From contig CAIYUD010000044.1 of assembly GCA_903929325.1 (NCBI GenBank), positions 1-6,296 on the forward strand: a DNA stretch of 6,296 nt, read 5' to 3'. Each line of letters starts with the position of its first letter. Position 1 is the stretch's first letter. A program made the position numbers and the translations under genes. Under the pieces are notes generated by a model, which was not told the DNA's origin, did no database searches, and was given only the letters and a program-made list of their open reading frames with translations. The DNA is from an uncultured Opitutia bacterium. GTDB lineage: Bacteria; Verrucomicrobiota; Verrucomicrobiia; Opitutales; UBA953. This document shows, one piece after another, positions 1 to 5,733 of the stretch.

Positions 1-939
1 GGCAATCTCAGATCCAATGCTACCGCCGGCGCCACTAATGAGAACAACGCGTCCTTCGGCAATCGAGTCGATGGCGTGTTCATCGAGTTGCGCAGGTGTT
101 CGGCCAAGTAAATCTTCTAAAGACACTGGTCGAATATCCGAAGTGCGCACGCGCCCTGTAGCCAGTTCACGCAAAGATGGCACAACCAGTGTACGTAAGC
201 CGTTTTCTGTGCAGAGGGCAGTAACCTCGCGAATGCGCCGTGCGCTGACGGTTGGTAGGGCTAAGATAACTTCCGTTAACTCGAGGCGATCTTTTAAAAA
301 TGCTAGCTGCTCAGGAGCGCCAAGTACGGGTAATCCATGAATCTCGAGTCCGTGCTTATCAACGTCGTCGTCCAAAAAACACATGGGTCTTAAGCCGTGG
401 CCTCGACGACTTTGTATGTCGGCGACGAGCTGCGCCCCTGCCCCGCCTGCTCCAACAATTGCGATGCGCTCGACCGCGCCAGCTTCATCTGGGGCATCCA
501 TGGACTCTTTCCACACACGAATACCGGTACGGAAAACCATACAAAAGATGAGCGAGAGATTGAAATCGATCAGCAAGACGCCGCGCGGGATTTCGACAGA
601 GGTTCGAGAGATTACTATTAAATAAATGGCGAGGGATGACAGAAATAGCGCAATCCCAAGCCGCAATGCGTCTCTTAATCTAAAATAGTAAAGTATGCCT
701 TTAAACTGACCGAAAGCGATGAGGAGCACTAATTTTAGAGGTATGGCCCAGAGCAACGCTATTGGCCGATTCGCAAAAATTTGGTTCCGAACAGTAGCAT
801 CTAAACCGAATTTAAAGCCGTCTAAGAAACGGATATCGTACGCTAGCCATAAGGCTGCCGCCAAAAGGCTTCCGTAGAACGCAGCCGAAATTAACGCGCG
901 CCGAAGGGGGTGTTTGGGGGTGCCGTTGGGGGGCGGCAT
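1..939 (-). CDS. Membrane-anchored nucleotide-sugar 4,6-dehydratase/epimerase, WbpM/FlaA1/CapD family (N-terminal part, runs off the left edge)
   Basis: I translated the reverse strand from the ATG at 939; the frame stays open for 313 codons to base 1, so the C-terminus is missing. An in-frame TAA at 951-949 fixes this ATG as the first possible start. About four membrane helices are visible (near residues 14-34, 59-76, 92-110 and 121-136), including the AYDIRF segment after helix 1 that is typical of the family. Next comes a first Rossmann domain with IVGAGGAG (161-168), then RPVSLEDLLGR (270-280), then the start of the catalytic SDR domain with its nucleotide-binding loop SGAGGSIGSE (302-311). 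The catalytic Tyr/Lys (or Met-Lys) site lies beyond the window. By family knowledge these inner-membrane enzymes convert UDP-GlcNAc-type sugars for capsule, O-antigen or exopolysaccharide synthesis. The exact substrate cannot be told. The N-terminus is proline-rich. The gene has its own promoter at 948-976 and no Shine-Dalgarno motif. Confidence 0.9.
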   Translation of the reverse strand, partial: MPPPNGTPKHPLRRALISAAFYGSLLAAALWLAYDIRFLDGFKFGLDATVRNQIFANRPIALLWAIPLKLVLLIAFGQFKGILYYFRLRDALRLGIALFLSSLAIYLIVISRTSVEIPRGVLLIDFNLSLIFCMVFRTGIRVWKESMDAPDEAGAVERIAIVGAGGAGAQLVADIQSRRGHGLRPMCFLDDDVDKHGLEIHGLPVLGAPEQLAFLKDRLELTEVILALPTVSARRIREVTALCTENGLRTLVVPSLRELATGRVRTSDIRPVSLEDLLGRTPAQLDEHAIDSIAEGRVVLISGAGGSIGSEIA

Positions 940-947
940 AGCAAAAC

Positions 948-976
948 ATTAGACCCGTCAGCTCGCTGGCTGTCAA
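948..976 (-). promoter_or_regulatory. Sigma-70 type promoter of the WbpM/CapD-family gene
   Basis: On the minus strand TTGACA (976-971, 6/6 match) is followed by a 17-bp spacer and TCTAAT (953-948, 5/6 match). This is a near-consensus housekeeping promoter lying in the 54-bp gap between two minus-strand genes. A start point about 7 nt downstream of the -10 box falls near 941, roughly 2 nt before the ATG at 939, so the transcript may be leaderless. The promoter lets the polysaccharide gene be expressed independently of the upstream FGE-like gene. Confidence 0.7.
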
Positions 977-993
977 ACCTGACCTATTTTGGA

Positions 994-2745
994 TTAAGGG
1001 TCTACCGCTAGCCGAAGGCCCCTGAGGCGGGAAGCCTCACGCCGATTCACTTGCACAAACGGAAAAGTGGTACCGGGTGCAGATTGTGCATCGCCGCCTG
1101 CAAGGGTCACATTCACTGAATTATCTGCGCTCCGAACCCACTCGGCCACATTTCCGCAAAGATCGCTAAAGCCAAGTGGATTGGGCTTAGAGGTCCCAAC
1201 TGCACGTACCTGGCCATCCGATGTGTCAATCGTCCAAGCTTCCTCGGGCGGTGGCTGCCGGCCCGCATCGCCTTGTGCGGCTAAATAATCATCGGCGTCA
1301 GGCAGTCGTACCTTAAGTCCGGTTAGCCAAGTAACGCGGGTGCAAAATTTTTCGGCGTCTTCGTAGGTTATCGACTCTACCGGACATGTCACCTCACGTT
1401 TCGCACTTGGGTTTACCCCCATGACTGCAACATAAAGCGATTGCGTAACCTCTGTGCGCAGGAGCCGAATATTTTTGCGGGCGGGTATGGTGATGAGCTC
1501 TTTAACGACTGCATCACGAATAGCTGCGAGTGAAGCCGCGCGCTGTCTTATAAATGCCAACTGCTGTTTATCGATGTCTTGTTCCGTTAAGGCTGAGGGG
1601 AATTTACGTGAAACTGCATCCGCGCGTATCGATAGATCGGATCCGAGTGCACTCGCTTTCGCAACCTCACCGTCTCTCAGCAGATCGCGCAACTTTGCCA
1701 TGTCGGCTCGGAACGCTTCAACCTCAGGCATCGCGAGAACTTGCGTCAGCGAAACCGTGTAGCCTTCCGCTATCGTGCGGGCGGCGTAACTGCTCTGCGG
1801 AAAAGCTTTCGCAAGATTGGCTTGGGCGTCGATGGCTGCCTTCCAGCTTTTAGCTGCGCTTTGCCACTGACGCGCAGCTTCTTCTGCATGAGCCTGGCGG
1901 ACAATCTCATCGATAGCGGTCTTAGCCAGCATGGAGCGAATCGTGTCTAATTTCCTTCGGAGCTTTTCTTCGCGGTCAAACTCCGTAGCCCTAACATCCC
2001 GGAAGCGCAGGGTGTAATTCTGTTCAATCTGTATAGCTTCTTTTAGCGCCTCTTCAGCCGCCGCAAAATTGCCAGCAGTCGCAGCTACTTCTGCCTCTTG
2101 CTCAAGGCGCCGACCCTTCTGCCAAAGCGGATCGGCCTCGAGACGGCGCATGCGTGAGTCTAAGCGTGCGCGCCGGCCTGGATCGTCGAGATTGGAGAGA
2201 ACCCATTTCTGGGAAATCTCGGTTTCGAGGTCGAGCGCGCGGCGCAATAACTTCACCGCATTTGCAGAGGCTTCATCGGTTGGTTTTTTTTGTAAACGGG
2301 CTTTGGTTATTTCTTCGATAATCTTGTTAGCGTCTGCCTCTAACTTTGTTGTCTCTTCGCGCAGACGTTCTCCGCGGTATACGTGAAGACGCGTGCGTAG
2401 ATTCTCGAGTCGGTTTGTTTCTGCCGGAGTACCACCTGTGGCCGCCACGTATTTATCTTGTTTCTCAACGGCGCTCTCGAGCTCGCTTAAGTCCTCGTCT
2501 GAGATTTTCGCCTTCTGTTGTACTAGGGTTGTGAAGTTTTTTTCGTGTTCGTCGACTTCTGCTTTAAGTTTGCCGAGATCTTTAACAGACAAACGCGCCT
2601 CTACGTTCGTACCGCGCTGGTTGCTCGTGATATAAACGGCTACAGCCATTAACCCGACGAGTAGGCCGAGGATAATGAGGGGAAGTGCCAACTTTTCACG
2701 TAATTTCCGGATGCGGTGATCCCTTGCTTCCTTTTTCAAATCCAT
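994..2745 (-). CDS. Membrane-anchored alpha-helical protein with a degenerate formylglycine-generating-enzyme-like (SUMF1/EgtB/PvdO) C-terminal domain
   Basis: The protein has 583 residues from the ATG at 2745. Alternative starts in the same frame are TTG at 2790 (598 residues) and GTG at 2784; a TAA at 2811-2809 closes the frame. None has a Shine-Dalgarno motif; I prefer the ATG. A basic N-terminus precedes one membrane helix (about 20-40), so the rest probably lies in the periplasm. Residues about 45-420 are charged and helical, coiled-coil or TPR-like, with TPR-like stretches near 207-248 and 287-320. Residues about 425-582 match the FGE-sulfatase family: EVTQSLYVAVMGVNPS (432-447), PVESITYEDAEKFC (455-468), RLPDADDYLAAQ (480-491, a worn RLPTEAEWEYAA), PLGFSDLCGNVAEW (523-536), GG (550-551) and RGLRLA (575-580). 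The usual IPGG...MG opening is missing, and no cysteine follows C530, so the copper site of true FGE is absent. Catalysis is unlikely; a structural or binding role is inferred. The target is unknown. Confidence 0.85.
   Translation of the reverse strand: MDLKKEARDHRIRKLREKLALPLIILGLLVGLMAVAVYITSNQRGTNVEARLSVKDLGKLKAEVDEHEKNFTTLVQQKAKISDEDLSELESAVEKQDKYVAATGGTPAETNRLENLRTRLHVYRGERLREETTKLEADANKIIEEITKARLQKKPTDEASANAVKLLRRALDLETEISQKWVLSNLDDPGRRARLDSRMRRLEADPLWQKGRRLEQEAEVAATAGNFAAAEEALKEAIQIEQNYTLRFRDVRATEFDREEKLRRKLDTIRSMLAKTAIDEIVRQAHAEEAARQWQSAAKSWKAAIDAQANLAKAFPQSSYAARTIAEGYTVSLTQVLAMPEVEAFRADMAKLRDLLRDGEVAKASALGSDLSIRADAVSRKFPSALTEQDIDKQQLAFIRQRAASLAAIRDAVVKELITIPARKNIRLLRTEVTQSLYVAVMGVNPSAKREVTCPVESITYEDAEKFCTRVTWLTGLKVRLPDADDYLAAQGDAGRQPPPEEAWTIDTSDGQVRAVGTSKPNPLGFSDLCGNVAEWVRSADNSVNVTLAGGDAQSAPGTTFPFVQVNRREASRLRGLRLAVDP
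2628..2636 (+). promoter_or_regulatory. Possible extended -10 promoter for the tyrA operon
   Basis: The plus strand reads TGATATAAA, an extended -10 element (TGn followed by TATAAA, 5/6 match), inside the coding region of the opposing FGE-like gene. No good -35 hexamer is found 16-18 bp upstream. It would give a leader of about 210 nt before tyrA. It is listed only because no better plus-strand promoter is visible just upstream of tyrA. Confidence 0.18.
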
Positions 2746-2854
2746 ACGCCGGCTCGGGCTTGAAGTCTCGAATTTAGGATTCACGGGCAAAAGGGCGTTT
2801 AGGCAGGGTTAAACGATTTGCTTGGACGCTCCATCGTTATGCGACATACACATC
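2746..2854. promoter_or_regulatory. Divergent intergenic region between the FGE-like gene and tyrA
   Basis: This is the only divergent gap in the window, 109 bp with the preferred starts and shorter if the TTG starts at 2790 and 2822 are used. It has no Shine-Dalgarno motif before either gene. The minus-strand promoter candidate sits at its right border. No strong plus-strand promoter, operator palindrome or attenuator-like leader peptide was found by eye. Confidence 0.5.
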
Positions 2855-2864
2855 ATGCTTTCAA
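2836..2864 (-). promoter_or_regulatory. Candidate promoter of the FGE-like gene, overlapping the 5' end of tyrA
   Basis: On the minus strand TTGAAA (2864-2859, 5/6 match) lies exactly 17 bp from CATAAC (2841-2836, 4/6 match). The predicted start point is near 2829, giving a leader of about 40 nt to the TTG at 2790 or about 85 nt to the ATG at 2745. The -35 box lies inside the first codons of the divergent tyrA gene, so polymerase binding here could interfere with tyrA transcription. Confidence 0.4.
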
Positions 2865-3712
2865 CCTTGGAAATCCAGCGCCCCAGACGACTTGCCGTAC
2901 TTGGTGTCGGCCTGCTCGGTGCCTCTGTGCTCCGGGCCGCTCAGGCATGCCTACCTGATACAAAACTGTCGGCCTGGTCGCGCTCATCGTCCAGTCGCCA
3001 CGCAGTTGCAGACATTGCAGACACTTTTGATACTCCCGCTGATGCAGTACGGGATGCAGATTGTATTATCCTCGCCGCACCCGTCGACGCCCTCGCCTCT
3101 CTACTTGAGTCGATTAACCCTGCACTCTCAGTAGATGCGTGGGTAACAGACGTTGGGAGTACCAAGCGCGGAGTCCATGCCGCTGCATCACAGCTCTTAA
3201 CAAAGCCTGAGCGTTTCATCGGTAGCCATCCCATGGCTGGTTCAGAAAAAGGTGGAGCGGCGCAAGGCCATGCAAAATTATTTGTCGGGCGTCCGTGTAT
3301 TATCACCACGTTGAGCAAAACAGATTTGGCCCTCGTCAAATCTGCAACTGCCCTCTGGACTGCACTTGGCGCTAATGTTACTCAGATGACCCCCGAAGCC
3401 CATGATGATGCGGTGGCTGCCATTAGCCACCTTCCCCATGCGACCGCGTGTGCGCTCGCTCACTTGCTTTCCAAAAAGCAGGCTAGGCTGGATTTAGCCG
3501 CAGGCGGTTTGCGCGATACGACACGTGTCGCTGCGGGTGATCCATCATTATGGGTTCCGATTTTATTAGAAAGTGCCGATCACCTCATCCCTTTATTAAA
3601 GGAGCTTGAACAGTCTTCGGCAGAATTGAGAAATTTATTGGCAAAGAAAGACGCAGATGGAGTCCGTGCTTATCTTGATGGTGCCCGGGCGTTCCGGCGA
3701 CGTCTCGACTAA
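2855..3712 (+). CDS. tyrA: Prephenate/arogenate dehydrogenase (TyrA)
   Basis: The 285-residue protein oxidatively decarboxylates prephenate (or arogenate) in the tyrosine branch of aromatic amino acid synthesis, in the cytoplasm. The N-terminal Rossmann domain carries GVGLLG (17-22), then AAPV (74-77) and TDVGSTK (98-104). The substrate region holds GSHPMAGSE (123-131), whose His125 corresponds to the catalytic histidine of the family. The helical C-terminal domain has HDDAVAAISHLPH (183-195) and RDTTRVAAGDP (220-230), which contains the substrate-binding arginine region. Length and order fit the single-domain TyrA type, with no fused chorismate mutase and no ACT domain. I chose the ATG at 2855; a TTG at 2822 would add 11 residues that look unlike the family. 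After strand 2 the sequence reads AWSRS (40-44) with no acidic residue, which hints at NADP rather than NAD. The stop lies 2 bp before aroA, so the two genes are surely cotranscribed. Confidence 0.93.
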   Translation: MLSTLEIQRPRRLAVLGVGLLGASVLRAAQACLPDTKLSAWSRSSSSRHAVADIADTFDTPADAVRDADCIILAAPVDALASLLESINPALSVDAWVTDVGSTKRGVHAAASQLLTKPERFIGSHPMAGSEKGGAAQGHAKLFVGRPCIITTLSKTDLALVKSATALWTALGANVTQMTPEAHDDAVAAISHLPHATACALAHLLSKKQARLDLAAGGLRDTTRVAAGDPSLWVPILLESADHLIPLLKELEQSSAELRNLLAKKDADGVRAYLDGARAFRRRLD

Positions 3713-3714
3713 CC

Positions 3715-5730
3715 ATGAGCGACGTACTCGTTATTCGCCCCTTCGCCGGCCCAGCTCGCGGCCTTGCGCGCATACCAGGATCCAAGAGTGTTACCAATCG
3801 GGCATTGGTGTTGGCCGCTCTCGCTGACGGCGAAACTATTTTAGAGGGCGCCCTCTTTAGTCGAGATACGCGCATCCTTATCGCAGCACTGCAAGAACTT
3901 GGTTTCTCGGTTGATGCAGACGAATCTGCCTGCCGAATAAAATTAATCGGTTTAGGCGGGCGGATTCCTAAAGCCAAAGCCAAGCTACATGTCGGCAACG
4001 CAGGAACAGCGGCACGCTTTTTGACCGCCTTTCTTTGTCTACACCCAGCCGGTGACTATGAAATTGATGGGGACGCTGCCATGCGCGCACGTCCCATGGC
4101 CGGGCTGCTTCGGGCGCTCGAGTCCGCCGGCGCAAAATGCTTAACCCCTGCGGGGTCTCCCGCAGATGGATTCCCGCTGCGGCTCGTGACCTCTGGCCTT
4201 GTTAACGGCGAAGTAAGTTGTGATGCCTCCTCGAGCTCACAGATGCTTTCTGCTTTGCTGATGGTTGCACCCATCGCTCCTGGATTTAGCGTTCGGTTGA
4301 TTGGGACAACGGTATCGGAGCCTTTTGTGGAAATGACCGCAAAGATGTGTGCGCATTTTGGCCGTCCTCTTATTCAAAACCACGGAGCCTGGATATGCCC
4401 GCAGCCCGGAGCTTATCGTCCACTTTCTGTTTATGCGGTTGAACCTGACGCCAGCGCAGCCAGCTATTTCATCGCCCTGCCGGCAGTCACAGGCAAAAAG
4501 AGCCTTATTCGTTTGGCGGGCTACGATGTCAGCGGGCTGCAGGGCGATACCGCCTTTGCCGCCATTGCCAAGGCCTGTGGGGCTGACCTCCATGAAGAGA
4601 CAGGCGCAATCACTGTGCGCTCTTGGTCCGCTTTGCGCGGCGGCGATTTTAACTTTAACGCATTCTCGGACACCTTCCTAACCCTTGCGGCATTAGCTCC
4701 GTTATTGGATAAGCCTGTTACCTTGAGAGGGATTGGCCATACGCGCCATCAAGAGACCGACCGCATGCTGGCAATGGCCACGGAATTAGAACGCCTTGGT
4801 GTGCGCGTAGAACCTTCTGCGCAAAGCCTTCGGGTTAATAAGTCGCTCGACGCATTAACTATTTATCCAGGCCGTGAAGCCATGTTAGCCGCCTCTCAAA
4901 ATGCCCCCGTCCAAATTCATACCTACGAGGATCACCGAGTCGCAATGAGTTTTAGTATTTTAGGTTCGTATGACCTTCATGGAAATGGCCAGCCGTGGAT
5001 CGCGATTCACGACCCTCTGTGTACGGGGAAAACTTTCCCTGGTTTCTTTACTGCGCTTGAACAGCTGCGTGGCACGTTCCTACGAATTGCCGTCGACGGC
5101 GGCGCTGCTTCTGGAAAGTCATCGACCAGTCGCGCAGTCGCTGCTGCTCATGGGCTGATGCATGTCGACACAGGGGCTCACTATCGGTCTGTCACACGCG
5201 CACTACTTTCAGCATCGGCGACACCTGATAATCCAAGGTCAGTGATTGCGGCTCTCCCAACCTTGCAACTTGGTACTAAAATTACCGGACATAGCGCACA
5301 ATTAACTTTAAGTGGATGGGTCCCGATGGACGCAGAATTGCGTAGTCCAGAAGTCAATGCGTCGGTATCGCGCTTTGCAGCGATGTCCGAAGTCCGCCAT
5401 TTTCTTTTTGCATACCAACGTAGCCAAGTAGAGGTCGCTCGCTCGGCAGGCTTCAGTGGTATTATTATGGAAGGGCGAGATATCGGGTCTATTATTATGC
5501 CGGACGCTGAAGTCAGGATCTTCTTGGAAGCCGATGCCCAGGCGCGCACTGCCCGGCGTGCTGCCGAGGGACAGGCGGATGCAGTCTTGTCGCGCGATCA
5601 GCAAGACGCCTCGCGATCAGCCGCCCCGATGGTGTGTGCCGAAGGAGCCACGCGCATTGATAATACGACGCTTTCTCTCTTAGCGGTAGTTGAAAAAGTT
5701 GGGCAACTTATCGCTCAAGCCCGACGCTAA
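3715..5730 (+). CDS. aroA: Bifunctional 5-enolpyruvylshikimate-3-phosphate synthase / cytidylate kinase (AroA-Cmk fusion)
   Basis: The 671-residue protein joins two complete cytoplasmic enzymes. Residues 1-449 are EPSP synthase, which condenses shikimate-3-phosphate with PEP: PGSKSVTNR (21-29), GNAGTAARF (94-102), RARPM (124-128), SSSQMLSALLM (173-183), SEPFVEMT (201-208), a conserved Asp at 319, RHQETDR (344-350), EDHRVAMSFS (405-414) and CTGKTFPGFF (436-445). Residues about 455-671 are CMP kinase, which phosphorylates CMP/dCMP: P-loop DGGAASGKSS (461-470), DTGAHYR (485-491), the CMP-binding insert (about 515-575), EGRDIGSIIMPDAE (586-599), RR (614-615), RD (627-628) and R634. The linker is only about five residues. 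No ATG, GTG or TTG lies in frame close to the junction, so Cmk has no start of its own. RHQETDR has Gln where E. coli has Lys340 (RVKETDR). The kinase lid between RR and RD is unusually short. plsC starts 3 bp after the stop. Confidence 0.95.
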   Translation: MSDVLVIRPFAGPARGLARIPGSKSVTNRALVLAALADGETILEGALFSRDTRILIAALQELGFSVDADESACRIKLIGLGGRIPKAKAKLHVGNAGTAARFLTAFLCLHPAGDYEIDGDAAMRARPMAGLLRALESAGAKCLTPAGSPADGFPLRLVTSGLVNGEVSCDASSSSQMLSALLMVAPIAPGFSVRLIGTTVSEPFVEMTAKMCAHFGRPLIQNHGAWICPQPGAYRPLSVYAVEPDASAASYFIALPAVTGKKSLIRLAGYDVSGLQGDTAFAAIAKACGADLHEETGAITVRSWSALRGGDFNFNAFSDTFLTLAALAPLLDKPVTLRGIGHTRHQETDRMLAMATELERLGVRVEPSAQSLRVNKSLDALTIYPGREAMLAASQNAPVQIHTYEDHRVAMSFSILGSYDLHGNGQPWIAIHDPLCTGKTFPGFFTALEQLRGTFLRIAVDGGAASGKSSTSRAVAAAHGLMHVDTGAHYRSVTRALLSASATPDNPRSVIAALPTLQLGTKITGHSAQLTLSGWVPMDAELRSPEVNASVSRFAAMSEVRHFLFAYQRSQVEVARSAGFSGIIMEGRDIGSIIMPDAEVRIFLEADAQARTARRAAEGQADAVLSRDQQDASRSAAPMVCAEGATRIDNTTLSLLAVVEKVGQLIAQARR

Positions 5731-5733
5731 TTT

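Noticed and set aside
17..625. Several plus-strand open frames of 74-107 codons
   Set aside because: They overlap the minus-strand WbpM/CapD-family gene, whose frame is uninterrupted for 313 codons and carries the expected motifs.
958..972. Small inverted repeat (CAGC...GCTG) between the two minus-strand genes, considered as a terminator
   Set aside because: The stem is only 4 bp with no following T-run, and it lies in the spacer of the strong promoter. An operator role cannot be supported either.
2822..2850. TTGGAC-17-CATACA as a plus-strand promoter of tyrA
   Set aside because: Only 3 of 6 bases match in each hexamer, and the start point would fall after the preferred tyrA ATG.
3585..3998. 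137-codon open frame on the minus strand across the tyrA-aroA junction
   Set aside because: It is antisense to two genes with clear family motifs, and its translation shows no recognisable domain.
4990..5110. aroA and cmk as two separate overlapping genes
   Set aside because: There is no stop codon and no ATG, GTG or TTG in frame near the junction, so a single fused product is the only supported reading.
5181..5549. 122-codon open frame on the minus strand inside the Cmk half
   Set aside because: It is antisense to conserved kinase motifs, its composition is that of a mirrored coding strand, and no domain is recognisable.
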